DNA of 64,000 bases, taken from positions 248,001-312,000 of the forward strand of contig NZ_AYKT01000001.1 in the NCBI RefSeq assembly GCF_000496575.1, read 5' to 3'. A program made the translations under genes and the position numbers. The notes under the pieces are model-generated. The model had not been told where the DNA came from, searched no databases, and saw only the letters and a list, made by a program, of their open reading frames with translations. The DNA comes from Geobacillus thermodenitrificans subsp. thermodenitrificans DSM 465. Its GTDB lineage: Bacteria > Bacillota > Bacilli > Bacillales > Anoxybacillaceae. Below, one piece after another: positions 17,901-25,893 of this stretch. Within the stretch, counting starts at the first letter, position 1. Each line of letters begins with the position of its first letter.

Positions 17901-18534
17901 GCGAGCCATTGAGGAGCTTGGCACCGTTAACTTGGGAGCGATCGACGAGTATGAGCGCGTTTCCGAGCGACATCGCTTTTTGAGCGAGCAAAAAGCCGAT
18001 TTGGAAGAAGCGAAAGCGACACTTCACCAAGTCATCGAGGAAATGGACGAGGAAATGAAAAAACGGTTTTTCACGACCTTCGAACAAATCCGCGCCCATT
18101 TCAGCGAGGTGTTCCGCGAGCTGTTCGGCGGCGGGCGCGCCGATTTACGGCTGACCGATCCGAACAATTTGTTAGAGACAGGTGTGGACATCGTCGCCCA
18201 ACCACCCGGGAAAAAGCTGCAGCATTTAAGCTTGCTCTCTGGCGGCGAGCGGGCGCTGACTGCGATCGCTCTGTTGTTCTCGATTTTAAAAGTGCGCCCA
18301 GTGCCGTTTTGCGTCCTTGATGAAGTCGAAGCGGCGCTTGATGAGGCAAATGTGCAGCGCTATGCCCAATATTTGAAGCGGTTCAGCCGCGACACTCAGT
18401 TTATTGTGATCACCCATCGAAAAGGGACGATGGAAGAGGCGGACGTGCTTTATGGCGTCACAATGCAGGAATCCGGCGTCTCGAAGCTCGTTTCCGTTCG
18501 TCTCGAAGATTCGAAGCAGCTCGTGCAGTCATAG
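14971..18534 (+). CDS. smc: Chromosome condensation ATPase SMC
   Basis: Forms the SMC-ScpAB complex that compacts and aligns newly replicated origins. The 1187 aa match the family length. The N-terminal head has Walker A GPNGSGKSN (about residues 32-40). Two long coiled-coil arms flank a hinge at about residues 510-660. The C-terminal head has the ABC signature LSGGERAL and Walker B CVLDEVEAALDEAN. ATG 14971 (MFLKRLDVIGFKSF) matches homologues; an ATG at 14953 would add six residues. ftsY follows 18 bases after the stop. scpA and scpB are not in the window. Confidence 0.97.
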   Translation: MFLKRLDVIGFKSFADRVSIDFVPGVTAVVGPNGSGKSNITDAIRWVLGEQSVKSLRGAKMEDVIFAGSDSRKPLNVAEVTITLDNEDGFLPLEYQEVSVTRRVYRSGESEFFINRQPCRLKDIVDLFLDSGLGKEAFSIIGQGRVEEILSSKPEERRTIFEEAAGVLKYKLRKKKAETKLAETQDNLQRVNDILHELGQQLEPLRMQASIAKEYLEKREELERFEVALMVHDIEQLHRQWSELNEALNEHQQEEGRLAAELQKTEAHIEQLRDQITAIDESVDGLQQVLLLASEELEKLEGRKEVLKERKKHASQRIEQLDETVIALTEKRRRLTEQLRSEKAALTQLEAGAAALEKELKEQQALLSAHEVDIEEEIERRKGDYIDLVHEQAALKNERLHVEQAIHKLRAKQAALNEANSDHLKQRNQLEQQRAALLAELSRLEQAITEASSKLAALESALKEQQVELEQKETSLHQARQYRQQAKARQQWLEEMQHEYAGFFQGVKEVLKARNRLPGIRGAIVELIRVPGRYEIAIETALGGAMQHIVVDSEQAARQAIHFLKTNGYGRATFLPLDVIQARSLSERERAAISGHPAFVGIASELIEYDDIYAAAIAHLLGHVIVTADLKGANELAKLLHYRYRLVTLDGDVVSPGGAMTGGGAAKKTASLLGRNRELETIAAKLREMDDVIARLERDMAAKRRERAEWEAEAAMLKEEIARLQQSLQEEKEKQRELEWQKKRIDERLALYDEEKANDEREIAELNNRLGTIDGQLQQLAEKLQAIDEDINRLQVQKQTEQTTKEALQVAITEKKIALAETKERVKHARRKAEEIEAELAETARGLQQAERERAALQAEMEAPEWNEEELEQLRQQKLEDKQKTLELITSRREQRLDCQRRLEHLEQEWKEAKRQHKQLVEVVKDEEVKLNRLDVELANLLSRLSEEYGLSFEAARSGYPLEIGADEARKRVKLIKRAIEELGTVNLGAIDEYERVSERHRFLSEQKADLEEAKATLHQVIEEMDEEMKKRFFTTFEQIRAHFSEVFRELFGGGRADLRLTDPNNLLETGVDIVAQPPGKKLQHLSLLSGGERALTAIALLFSILKVRPVPFCVLDEVEAALDEANVQRYAQYLKRFSRDTQFIVITHRKGTMEEADVLYGVTMQESGVSKLVSVRLEDSKQLVQS

Positions 18535-18552
18535 TGGAAAGGAGGAGTCTCA

Positions 18553-19542
18553 ATGGGCTTTTTTCAAAAGTTGAAAGAAAAATGGACGAAACAAGCCGAT
18601 GCCGTTACTGAGAAGTTTAAAGAAGGGTTGTCAAAAACGCGCGATTCACTTGCTGGGAAGGTGAACGATCTCATCGCCCGCTACCGGAAAGTGGATGAAG
18701 AGTTTTTTGAAGAGCTCGAAGAAATTTTAATCGCGGCCGATGTCGGCGTGACGACCGTCATGGAGTTGGTTGACGAGCTGAAAATGGAAGTGAAGCGCCG
18801 CAATATTCAAGACTCAGCGCAAATGCGCGACGTCATCGCCGAGAAGCTCATTGACATTTACCGCGCTGGTGCCGATGACAGCGAGCTTTCTGCTTTGAAT
18901 ATCCAAACGAGCGGACTGACGGTCATTTTGTTTGTCGGTGTCAACGGCGTCGGCAAAACGACAACGATCGGCAAACTCGCCCATAAGCTGAAATCGGAAG
19001 GGAAATCGGTGCTCTTAGCCGCAGGCGATACGTTCCGCGCTGGGGCGATCGAGCAGCTCGAGGTATGGGGCGAGCGCGTCGGGGTCGACGTCATTAAACA
19101 AACGGCCGGTTCTGACCCGGCAGCCGTCATGTATGATGCGATTCAAGCGGCGAAAGCGCGCGGCGTCGATGTGCTGCTGTGCGACACAGCCGGGCGGCTG
19201 CAAAACAAAGTGAATTTAATGAAAGAGCTCGAGAAAGTAAAACGTGTCATCAGCCGCGAAATTCCGGGTGCGCCGCATGAAGTGCTGCTTGTGCTGGATG
19301 CGACGACTGGGCAAAATGCCATGAGCCAGGCGAAGCTATTTAAAGAAGCAACCGATGTCACTGGCATCGTGTTGACGAAACTTGATGGCACGGCGAAAGG
19401 CGGCATCGTGCTCGCCATTCGCAACGAGCTTGCCATTCCGGTTAAATTTGTCGGCCTCGGTGAAAAAATGGACGACTTGCAGCCATTTGACGCGGAAAAA
19501 TATGTTTACGGTTTGTTTGCTGGGTTGTTTGATGAACAATAA
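18553..19542 (+). CDS. ftsY: Signal recognition particle receptor FtsY
   Basis: Membrane-associated SRP GTPase that docks Ffh-ribosome complexes at the Sec translocon. The 329 aa have a short basic N-terminal region, an N domain (about residues 25-105) and a G domain with GVNGVGKTTT (G1), DTAGRLQNK (G3) and TKLDGTAKGG (G4). There is no long acidic A domain, as usual in Gram-positives. It is the last gene of the smc-ftsY unit, ended by a strong terminator. Its partner ffh is 580 bases downstream in a separate unit. Confidence 0.97.
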   Translation: MGFFQKLKEKWTKQADAVTEKFKEGLSKTRDSLAGKVNDLIARYRKVDEEFFEELEEILIAADVGVTTVMELVDELKMEVKRRNIQDSAQMRDVIAEKLIDIYRAGADDSELSALNIQTSGLTVILFVGVNGVGKTTTIGKLAHKLKSEGKSVLLAAGDTFRAGAIEQLEVWGERVGVDVIKQTAGSDPAAVMYDAIQAAKARGVDVLLCDTAGRLQNKVNLMKELEKVKRVISREIPGAPHEVLLVLDATTGQNAMSQAKLFKEATDVTGIVLTKLDGTAKGGIVLAIRNELAIPVKFVGLGEKMDDLQPFDAEKYVYGLFAGLFDEQ

Positions 19543-19626
19543 CGTTGTTTTGTTCGTAAGTTATGGCGCAAGCGCCTAATTCGAGGCGGGGCGTTGCTTG
19601 TCGGGGAGGCCCGTGTGCTCATGCTT

Positions 19627-19662
19627 ACAGGGCTGACGGTATCGCCGTCAGCCCTGTTTTTG
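19627..19662 (+). terminator. Strong terminator after ftsY
   Basis: Perfect 12-base G/C-rich stem (19628-19639 with 19645-19656), TATCG loop, then TTTTTGTT. It separates the smc-ftsY unit from ylxM-ffh. The remaining 19543-19626 region shows no feature I can name. Confidence 0.92.
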
Positions 19663-19701
19663 TTATGCCACGGAAGCGAAACAAAACGAATGGCCTTTAT
19701 C

Positions 19702-19730
19702 TTGACAACGGCCGGTAAACAAAGTACACT
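19702..19730 (+). promoter_or_regulatory. Sigma-A promoter for ylxM-ffh
   Basis: Consensus TTGACA (19702-19707), 17-base spacer, TACACT (19725-19730), about 48 bases before ylxM and downstream of the ftsY terminator. Confidence 0.8.
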
Positions 19731-19777
19731 CACTTTTGTAAAGGATTTTCACTTAACAATGAGGGAGGGAGAGTCCG

Positions 19778-20110
19778 GTGCTGGAAAAAACGATGCGCAT
19801 GAACTATTTGTACGATTTTTACCAAGCGCTGCTGACACCGAAACAGCGCAATTACATGACGCTCTACTACTTGGACGACTACTCCCTCGGGGAAATTGCC
19901 GAACAATATAAGGTGAGCCGCCAGGCGGTGTACGATAATATCCGGCGCACAGAAGCGATGCTGGAACAATATGAAGAAAAGCTCGGACTGCTGCAAAAAT
20001 ATGAGCGACGACAGCAGCTCATCGGGCGATTGAAAGACTACGTTCGCCAACATTATAGCGCCGATGCTGAATTGGCAGCGCTAGTCAACGAGCTTGATGA
20101 GCTCGATTAA
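19778..20110 (+). CDS. ylxM: YlxM, helix-turn-helix protein of the SRP operon
   Basis: A 110-residue UPF0122 family protein with a sigma-70 region 4-like helix-turn-helix (about residues 20-60, [20 protein letters not shown]). It always travels with ffh in low-GC Gram-positives. In streptococci it interacts with SRP components and stimulates SRP GTPase activity, so its job is probably in targeting rather than transcription. GTG 19778 follows GAGGGAGAG. ffh starts 13 bases after its stop. Confidence 0.93.
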   Translation: MLEKTMRMNYLYDFYQALLTPKQRNYMTLYYLDDYSLGEIAEQYKVSRQAVYDNIRRTEAMLEQYEEKLGLLQKYERRQQLIGRLKDYVRQHYSADAELAALVNELDELD

Positions 20111-20123
20111 GGGGGTGAACGCG

Positions 20124-21464
20124 ATGGCGTTTGAAGGGTTATCCGAACGCTTGCAACATGTCATGAATCGAATCCGCGGCAAAGGAAAAGTGACCGAGGC
20201 CGATGTAAAAGAGATGATGCGAGAAGTGCGCCTGGCTTTGTTAGAAGCGGACGTCAACTTTAAAGTCGTGAAAGATTTTATTAAACGGGTGAGTGAGCGG
20301 GCCGTCGGTCAGGAAGTGCTGAAAAGCTTAACACCAGGCCAGCAAGTTATTAAGGTCGTAAAAGAAGAACTGACAGCGCTCATGGGCGGCGAGCAGAGCA
20401 AAATCGCCGTCGCCAAGAAGCCGCCAACGGTCGTCATGATGGTCGGGCTGCAAGGGGCCGGGAAAACGACGACGACCGGAAAGCTCGCCAACTTGTTGCG
20501 TAAACGGCATAACCGCAAGCCGCTGCTTGTGGCTGCTGACGTCTATCGTCCGGCAGCGATCAAGCAACTTGAGACGCTCGGCAAACAGTTAAATATGCCC
20601 GTTTTTTCGTTAGGCGAGCACGCCAATCCCGTTGAGATCGCCAAACAGGCGCTCGAGCGGGCGAAAGAGGAGCATCATGACTACGTGCTCATCGATACGG
20701 CCGGCCGCCTTCATGTCGACGAGGCGCTCATGGATGAGCTGAAGCAAATGAGAGAGGCCGTCAAACCGGATGAAATTTTCCTCGTCGTTGACGCCATGAC
20801 TGGACAAGATGCCGTCAATGTCGCTCAAAGCTTCCACGAACAGCTCGGCATTACCGGTGTGATTTTAACGAAACTTGACGGCGATACGCGTGGAGGAGCA
20901 GCGTTGTCGATTCGCGCCGTCACTGGGGCGCCGATCAAGTTTGTCGGGATGGGCGAAAAGCTTGACGCCTTGGAGCCGTTCCATCCGGAGCGAATGGCGT
21001 CACGCATTTTAGGAATGGGCGACGTCCTGACGCTCATTGAAAAAGCGCAAGCCGCCGTTGATGAGGAGAAGGCGAAAGAGCTTGAGCAAAAAATGCGCAC
21101 GGCAACGTTTACGTTCGATGACTTTTTGGATCAGCTCGGTCAAGTGCGCAAGCTTGGCCCGCTCGATGAAATTTTGAAAATGTTGCCAGGTGCTAATAAA
21201 ATCAAAGGGCTGGATAACATCCAAGTCGATGAAAAGCAAATTGCCCGCGTTGAAGCGATCATTCGCTCGATGACCAAAGAAGAAAAAATGCATCCGGAAA
21301 TCATTAACGGCAGCCGGAAAAAGCGGATCGCCAAAGGAAGCGGTACGACTGTGCAAGAAGTAAACCGGCTTTTGAAGCAGTTTGACGACATGAAAAAAAT
21401 GATGAAAATGATGACGAATATGCCAAAAGGGAAGAAAAAAGGATTTCGCTTCCCATTTATGTAA
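20124..21464 (+). CDS. ffh: Signal recognition particle protein Ffh
   Basis: SRP54 GTPase that binds signal sequences of nascent proteins and 4.5S-type RNA. The 446 aa contain an N domain, a G domain with GLQGAGKTTTTGKLA, DTAGRLHVDE and TKLDGDTRGG, and a methionine-rich M domain from about residue 300 ending MMKMMTNMPKGKKKGF. ATG 20124 follows AAGGGGGTGA; an in-frame ATG at 20094 lies inside ylxM. Works with FtsY encoded upstream. Confidence 0.97.
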   Translation: MAFEGLSERLQHVMNRIRGKGKVTEADVKEMMREVRLALLEADVNFKVVKDFIKRVSERAVGQEVLKSLTPGQQVIKVVKEELTALMGGEQSKIAVAKKPPTVVMMVGLQGAGKTTTTGKLANLLRKRHNRKPLLVAADVYRPAAIKQLETLGKQLNMPVFSLGEHANPVEIAKQALERAKEEHHDYVLIDTAGRLHVDEALMDELKQMREAVKPDEIFLVVDAMTGQDAVNVAQSFHEQLGITGVILTKLDGDTRGGAALSIRAVTGAPIKFVGMGEKLDALEPFHPERMASRILGMGDVLTLIEKAQAAVDEEKAKELEQKMRTATFTFDDFLDQLGQVRKLGPLDEILKMLPGANKIKGLDNIQVDEKQIARVEAIIRSMTKEEKMHPEIINGSRKKRIAKGSGTTVQEVNRLLKQFDDMKKMMKMMTNMPKGKKKGFRFPFM

Positions 21465-21489
21465 ATGATGTTCTGTTAAGCGAAAAACC

Positions 21490-21518
21490 TTTACAAACGG
21501 AAAAAGAATTGTTAATAT
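21490..21518 (+). promoter_or_regulatory. Sigma-A promoter for rpsP unit
   Basis: TTTACA (21490-21495), 17-base spacer, TAATAT (21513-21518), about 40 bases before rpsP. Confidence 0.7.
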
Positions 21519-21558
21519 ACTATCTTGTGTGAACTATATACGGAGGTGCGTACAAACT

Positions 21559-21831
21559 ATGGCAGTAAAAATTCGTTTAAAACGCATGGGTGCAAAGAAA
21601 AACCCATTCTACCGCATTGTTGTTGCAGACTCGCGTTCGCCGCGCGACGGTCGTTTCATTGAAACGATCGGCACGTACAACCCGGTTGCTGAGCCGGCGG
21701 AAATTAAAATCAATGAAGAGCTGGCGCTCAAATGGTTGCAAAACGGCGCCAAACCGTCGGATACAGTGCGCAGCTTGCTGTCGAAACAAGGTATTTTAGA
21801 GAAGTTCCATAACTTAAAATACGGCAAATAA
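21559..21831 (+). CDS. rpsP: 30S ribosomal protein S16
   Basis: Small-subunit assembly protein, 90 aa, starting [20 protein letters not shown] with the family signature [20 protein letters not shown] 21559 follows GGAGGTG; the frame is open ten codons upstream through the Shine-Dalgarno. It heads rpsP-khpA, followed by ylqD-rimM-trmD, all devoted to RNA and ribosome biology. Confidence 0.98.
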   Translation: MAVKIRLKRMGAKKNPFYRIVVADSRSPRDGRFIETIGTYNPVAEPAEIKINEELALKWLQNGAKPSDTVRSLLSKQGILEKFHNLKYGK

Positions 21832-21842
21832 GAGAGACAAGC

Positions 21843-22079
21843 ATGAAACCGCTCATTGAAACGATCGTTAAGGCACTTGTCGATTATCCGGAAGCGGTGG
21901 CGGTTGAAAGCCGTGAGGAAGAACAGGCAGTCATCTACGAGCTGTCGGTGCATGCCGAGGATGTCGGCAAAGTGATCGGCAAGCAAGGACGGACGATCCA
22001 TGCGATTCGTACAGTCGTCTACGCTGCCGCGGCCGGGTCGCCAAAGCGGGTTATCGTGCAAGTGAAAGAAAAAGGGTGA
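21843..22079 (+). CDS. khpA: KH-domain RNA-binding protein KhpA (YlqC)
   Basis: A 78-residue single KH domain protein with the RNA-binding GKVIGKQGRTIHAIR motif (GxxG loop). In streptococci and other Firmicutes KhpA pairs with KhpB (Jag) to bind mRNAs that affect cell division and envelope growth. It is 11 bases after rpsP, as in B. subtilis. The terminator stem overlaps its stop codon. Confidence 0.93.
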   Translation: MKPLIETIVKALVDYPEAVAVESREEEQAVIYELSVHAEDVGKVIGKQGRTIHAIRTVVYAAAAGSPKRVIVQVKEKG

Positions 22080-22100
22080 GGACATTCCTCTCCCTTTTTT
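22069..22100 (+). terminator. Terminator after khpA
   Basis: A 13-base stem with one T-T mismatch (22069-22081 with 22087-22099) around ACATT, ending in a T run. It overlaps the khpA stop codon and could reduce readthrough to ylqD-rimM-trmD. Confidence 0.7.
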
Positions 22101-22126
22101 GATATTGTTGTAAAAGGGGGAAAGGA

Positions 22127-22513
22127 ATGAAGCTGATTCAAACGGTCGAGGTGCGTCAAATTGTCACCGAGCGAAGCAAACAGATGCTCGCTGCCACGTT
22201 TGTGGCACGTAAGCAACAACTTGAGCGCGAGTGCGACCAACTTCGTTTCGAACAAAAGAAGATGGAGAAAAGCGGAAAATACTCACCTGCTTTAGTGAAA
22301 CAATATTTTGCGAAACAAATTGATGACCGCATGGAGAAAATAAAACTGCTGGAGTTTCAGCTTGAACAATTACATATGCTACCGTTAGGCAGTGAGTTGA
22401 AGGAGCGGGAAGTCGAGGCGCTTATCGAGGTGAACGTCGGCGACCGCTGGGAAGAGGTGACAAAGGCGCGTGCCATCATCGTTGAAGATGGCGTCGTCAA
22501 AGAGATTCGTTAA
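22127..22513 (+). CDS. ylqD: YlqD family protein of unknown function
   Basis: A 128-residue protein with a predicted coiled coil (about residues 25-85, rich in Gln, Glu, Lys) and a small C-terminal beta domain (about 88-128, EALIEVNVGDRWEEV). It is conserved between khpA and rimM in Bacillales, which suggests a role near ribosome maturation, but no function is established. GGGGGAAAGG precedes the ATG. Soluble; no signal peptide or membrane segment. Confidence 0.85.
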   Translation: MKLIQTVEVRQIVTERSKQMLAATFVARKQQLERECDQLRFEQKKMEKSGKYSPALVKQYFAKQIDDRMEKIKLLEFQLEQLHMLPLGSELKEREVEALIEVNVGDRWEEVTKARAIIVEDGVVKEIR

Positions 22514-22528
22514 GAGGGGATGAAGGTG

Positions 22529-23047
22529 ATGGAACGATGGTTTAATGTTGGCAAGATCGTCAACACACACGGTATTCGCGGTGAAGTGCGCGTCATTTCG
22601 CGAACCGATTTTCCGGAAGAGCGGTACAAAAAAGGAAACAAACTGTACATTTTCCGTGAACGCGACACCGAGCCGGTTGAAGTGACTGTAAAGAGCCACC
22701 GCGTTCATAAGTCGTTCGATTTGCTATCGTTTGAAGGGTATGACAGCATTAATGACGTCGAGCCGTTTAAAGGGGCAATGCTGAAGGTGCCGGAGAGCCA
22801 GCTTGGCGAGCTGAACGAAGGAGAATATTATTTCCATGAAATTATCGATTGTACGGTTGTGACGGAAGCGGGCGAAACGATCGGTAAAGTAAAAGAAATT
22901 TTAACGCCGGGTGCGAATGACGTTTGGGTTGTCCGGCGCCAAGACGGCACCGACGCACTCATTCCGTATATTGACGATGTCGTCATGCACGTCGACCCTG
23001 AACGGAAGATAATCATCATCCGGCCGATGGAAGGACTGCTTGAATGA
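22529..23047 (+). CDS. rimM: 16S rRNA processing protein RimM
   Basis: Assembly factor for the 30S head that binds S19. The 172 aa have an N-terminal RimM barrel ([22 protein letters not shown]) and a C-terminal PRC-barrel-like domain with [12 protein letters not shown] and [10 protein letters not shown] chose ATG 22529, 8 bases after GAGGGG, because homologues begin just before RWFNVGKI. The ATG at 22520 touches the Shine-Dalgarno. Overlaps trmD by 4 bases (ATGA). Confidence 0.95.
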   Translation: MERWFNVGKIVNTHGIRGEVRVISRTDFPEERYKKGNKLYIFRERDTEPVEVTVKSHRVHKSFDLLSFEGYDSINDVEPFKGAMLKVPESQLGELNEGEYYFHEIIDCTVVTEAGETIGKVKEILTPGANDVWVVRRQDGTDALIPYIDDVVMHVDPERKIIIIRPMEGLLE

Positions 23048-23781
23048 TGCGGATCGATATTTTAACGCTGTTTCCCGACATGTTTCCCGGCGTGCTGAAT
23101 GAGTCGATTTTAAAGAAGGCGCAAGAAAAGGGAGCAGTGAACATCCGTCTCGTTAACTTCCGCGAATTTGCCGACAACAAGCATAAAACGGTCGATGATT
23201 ATCCATACGGCGGCGGTGCCGGCATGGTATTGAAGCCGCAGCCGATTTTTGATGCGGTGGAACATGTGACGGCGGAGTCGCCAGGCGCGCGCATCATTTT
23301 GCTTTGCCCGCAAGGTGAGCGCTACACGCAAAAAAAGGCGGAGGAGCTCGCCAAAGAAGAACACTTGGTGCTTATTTGCGGCCATTATGAGGGTTATGAC
23401 GAACGAATTCGCCAATATTTAGTGACCGACGAAATTTCAATTGGTGATTACATTTTAACCGGTGGAGAGCTCGGCGCCATGGTGATTGTCGACAGCGTTG
23501 TTCGCCTCCTTCCTGGCGTTCTCGGCAACGAGGCATCACCGGTTGATGACTCATTTAGTTCTGGACTGCTTGAGTACCCACAATATACAAGGCCGGCTGA
23601 TTTTCGCGGCATGAAAGTGCCGGATGTGTTGCTGTCAGGAAACCATCAGCTCATCGCCGAATGGCGCGAGAAGGAATCGCTTCGCCGGACGGTGCAAAAA
23701 CGTCCGGATTTGCTTGTCGATTATCCGCTCACCGAGAAGCAAAAGCAATGGCTGAAAGAGTGGGAGCAAGAGCGAGAATAA
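23044..23781 (+). CDS. trmD: tRNA (guanine37-N1)-methyltransferase TrmD
   Basis: SPOUT-class methyltransferase making m1G37, which prevents +1 frameshifts. The 245 aa show the trefoil-knot SAM site ([38 protein letters not shown]) and the linker and C-terminal helices that read G36-G37. Translation is coupled to rimM by an ATGA overlap. The normal rimM-trmD-rplS order follows, but with a promoter and structured leader before rplS. Confidence 0.97.
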   Translation: MMRIDILTLFPDMFPGVLNESILKKAQEKGAVNIRLVNFREFADNKHKTVDDYPYGGGAGMVLKPQPIFDAVEHVTAESPGARIILLCPQGERYTQKKAEELAKEEHLVLICGHYEGYDERIRQYLVTDEISIGDYILTGGELGAMVIVDSVVRLLPGVLGNEASPVDDSFSSGLLEYPQYTRPADFRGMKVPDVLLSGNHQLIAEWREKESLRRTVQKRPDLLVDYPLTEKQKQWLKEWEQERE

Positions 23782-23784
23782 CTA

Positions 23785-23813
23785 TTGCTTGCAGTCGATG
23801 TTTATGCTATCAT
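23785..23813 (+). promoter_or_regulatory. Candidate promoter for rplS
   Basis: TTGCTT (23785-23790), 17-base spacer, TATCAT (23808-23813). It starts 4 bases after the trmD stop, so rplS can be transcribed with its leader independently of trmD. Confidence 0.6.
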
Positions 23814-23819
23814 ATTCTT

Positions 23820-23914
23820 TGTGTTGCTTAAGCGGTATGCTTAAGGATGGAAAACGATGTTCCGCTGCAATGAATGAGACGCATTGGCATGAACATCTGT
23901 GGAAGGAGTGGAAA
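23820..23914 (+). promoter_or_regulatory. Structured rplS (L19) mRNA leader
   Basis: About 95 bases of leader contain a hairpin CTTAAGC/GCTTAAG (23827-23833 with 23839-23845). A competing pairing joins TTGC and AGCGG (23824-23827, 23831-23835) with CCGCTGCAA (23862-23870). Position and size fit the Bacillales L19 leader family, thought to let L19 regulate its own synthesis. Assignment is from position and foldability only. Confidence 0.6.
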
Positions 23915-23917
23915 ATG

Positions 23918-24268
23918 ATGCATCATTTAATCCAAGAAATTACAAAAGAACAACTGCGGACAGATTTACCGGATTTCCGTCCGGGTGACACGGTGCGCGT
24001 CCACGTAAAAGTTGTGGAAGGTAGCCGTGAGCGCATCCAAGTGTTTGAAGGTGTCGTCATTAAACGGCGCGGGGCGGGCATCAGCGAAACGTTCACTGTT
24101 CGCAAAGTGTCCTATGGCGTCGGTGTTGAGCGCACGTTCCCAGTGCATACGCCGAAAATCGCCAAGCTGGAAGTTGTCCGTCGCGGGAAAGTACGCCGCG
24201 CGAAATTGTACTACTTGCGTGCACTTCGCGGCAAAGCGGCGCGCATTAAAGAAAAAACGGCTCAATAA
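23918..24268 (+). CDS. rplS: 50S ribosomal protein L19
   Basis: Large-subunit protein at the 30S-50S interface, 116 aa. Motifs include [28 protein letters not shown] and [22 protein letters not shown] precedes ATG 23915 and ATG 23918; I chose 23918 (MHHLIQEI), the start I recall for the G. stearothermophilus protein. The frame is open upstream through the leader to 23789 but that part is not coding in homologues. A strong terminator follows. Confidence 0.97.
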   Translation: MHHLIQEITKEQLRTDLPDFRPGDTVRVHVKVVEGSRERIQVFEGVVIKRRGAGISETFTVRKVSYGVGVERTFPVHTPKIAKLEVVRRGKVRRAKLYYLRALRGKAARIKEKTAQ

Positions 24269-24290
24269 TGGACATCAGTGGGTCGTAGCG

Positions 24291-24321
24291 AAAAAGGAGC
24301 TTGCTTTCAAGCTCCTTTTTT
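24291..24321 (+). terminator. Strong terminator after rplS
   Basis: Perfect 13-base stem (24291-24303 with 24308-24320), CTTT loop and a T run. Confidence 0.92.
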
Positions 24322-24370
24322 CACTATCCGTCGGCGAAGCGGGTAAATTATGATTTGGGTGGGAGAAAAG

Positions 24371-24922
24371 ATGGAACAGAAGAAAAGCGAATGGCGTGAG
24401 TGGTTGAAAGCCATTGTCGTCGCGGTCTTGTTGGCTGGGGGCATCCGCTATTTTATTTTCGCCCCGATTATTGTCGACGGCTATTCAATGATGCCAACAT
24501 TACATAACCATGAGCGGATGATCGTCAATAAATTGGCCTATAAAATCGGCATGCCAAACCGCTTCGATATTATTGTTTTTCACGCTGAAGAAGGGAGAGA
24601 CTATATTAAGCGGGTCATCGGCCTGCCCGGCGACCGGATCGAATATAAAAACGACACACTCTATGTCAACGGCAAGCCGTATGACGAGCCGTATTTGGAC
24701 GAATATAAAAAGCAGGTAGCCGACGGGCCGCTGACCGAGCCGTTTACGTTAGAGGAGTTGACCGGACAGAGCACCGTGCCGGAAGGACATTTGTTCGTCA
24801 TGGGTGACAATCGCCGTTTCAGCAAAGATAGCCGTCATATCGGTTTCATTCCGATGGAGAAAGTTGTCGGCAAGGCGAATATTGTCTACTGGCCGCTTGG
24901 TGGCGTCCGGATTGCGAAATAA
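24371..24922 (+). CDS. lepB: Type I signal peptidase
   Basis: Cleaves signal peptides from exported proteins at the outer membrane face. The 183 aa show a short cytoplasmic N-terminus, one membrane helix (about residues 12-32), the catalytic Ser in DGYSMMPTL (about residue 38), the catalytic Lys in DYIKRVIGLPGD (about residue 78), and the GDNRRFSKDSR box. ATG 24371 follows GGGAGAAAAG. B. subtilis has no sip gene between rplS and rbgA, but Listeria does. Only 49 bases separate it from the rplS terminator; no convincing promoter is visible there. Confidence 0.95.
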   Translation: MEQKKSEWREWLKAIVVAVLLAGGIRYFIFAPIIVDGYSMMPTLHNHERMIVNKLAYKIGMPNRFDIIVFHAEEGRDYIKRVIGLPGDRIEYKNDTLYVNGKPYDEPYLDEYKKQVADGPLTEPFTLEELTGQSTVPEGHLFVMGDNRRFSKDSRHIGFIPMEKVVGKANIVYWPLGGVRIAK

Positions 24923-24940
24923 ACGAGGCAGGTGATGCCA

Positions 24941-25801
24941 ATGACGATGATTCAATGGTTTCCCGGCCATATGGCGAAAGCGAAGCGGGAAGTACAAGAA
25001 AAACTAAAACTGATTGATGTGGCGTTCGAACTGCTTGACGCCCGCGTGCCGATGTCGTCACGCAACCCGATGATTGACGATATTCTCGGCCAAAAAACGC
25101 GCCTCATTTTACTCAATAAAGCCGATATGGCCGATGAGGCAGTAACGGAACAATGGATCCGCTATTTCCGTGACCAAGGAAGAACAGCCATAGCCATCGA
25201 TGCGCAAAGCGGAACCGGAGTAAAACAAATCGTCGCTGCGGCGAAAGAGATGGTGAAAGACAAGTTCGACAAAATGAGGGCGAAAGGAATTAAAAATCCG
25301 CGTCCGGTGCGGGCGCTTATTGTCGGCATTCCGAACGTCGGCAAATCAACGCTTATCAATCGGCTTGCCGGCCGCCATATCGCCAAAACCGGCGATAAGC
25401 CGGGGGTGACAAAAGCGCAGCAATGGATTAAAGTCGGAAAAGAGATGGAGCTGCTCGATACGCCCGGCATTTTATGGCCGAAGTTTGAAGATGAGGATGT
25501 CGGTTACAGGCTGGCAGTCACGGGCGCGATTAAGGACGAAATTTTAAATTTGCAGGACGTTGCGGTGTACGCGCTTCGCTTTTTATCCAGCCATTATCCC
25601 GAGCGGATTACGGAGCGCTATGGCCTTGACCGCATTCCTGATGACATTGTTGCTTTGTTTGATGCCATCGGCCGACGGCGCGGCTGCCTGACAGGGGGCG
25701 GCGGCATCGATTACGATAAAGTGGCTGACATCGTCTTGTATGACATTCGCACAGAAAAATTAGGACGGCTCAGCTTTGAAACGCCCGCTTTATGGACGTA
25801 A
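24941..25801 (+). CDS. rbgA: 50S ribosome assembly GTPase RbgA (YlqF)
   Basis: Circularly permuted GTPase needed late in 50S assembly for L16 and neighbouring protein incorporation. The 286 aa show G4 (NKADMAD, about residue 58) before G1 (GIPNVGKS, about residue 130) and G3 ([10 protein letters not shown]), then a C-terminal helical ANTAR-like domain. N-terminal [13 protein letters not shown] is the family signature. Starts at 24932, 24935 and 24941 are all in frame; 24941 has the best Shine-Dalgarno spacing and matches homologues. Confidence 0.95.
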   Translation: MTMIQWFPGHMAKAKREVQEKLKLIDVAFELLDARVPMSSRNPMIDDILGQKTRLILLNKADMADEAVTEQWIRYFRDQGRTAIAIDAQSGTGVKQIVAAAKEMVKDKFDKMRAKGIKNPRPVRALIVGIPNVGKSTLINRLAGRHIAKTGDKPGVTKAQQWIKVGKEMELLDTPGILWPKFEDEDVGYRLAVTGAIKDEILNLQDVAVYALRFLSSHYPERITERYGLDRIPDDIVALFDAIGRRRGCLTGGGGIDYDKVADIVLYDIRTEKLGRLSFETPALWT

Positions 25802-25821
25802 TGCGTCTGGCGGGCGTTTTT
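25779..25821 (+). terminator. Terminator overlapping the end of rbgA
   Basis: ACGCCCGC (25781-25788) pairs with GCGGGCGT (25810-25817), followed by T residues. The loop of about 21 bases contains the rbgA stop codon. Confidence 0.7.
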
Positions 25822-25893
25822 CCTTTGAATGAATGTTTCGCTTCACAACGCGCGGAATGCGTCCGATAGTATAAGTAGAAAAGGGAGAGGGTT

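Noticed and set aside
19594-19911. 105-codon plus-strand frame before and across ylxM
   Set aside because: It runs through the ftsY terminator and the ylxM promoter and overlaps ylxM in another frame. Its composition is non-coding.
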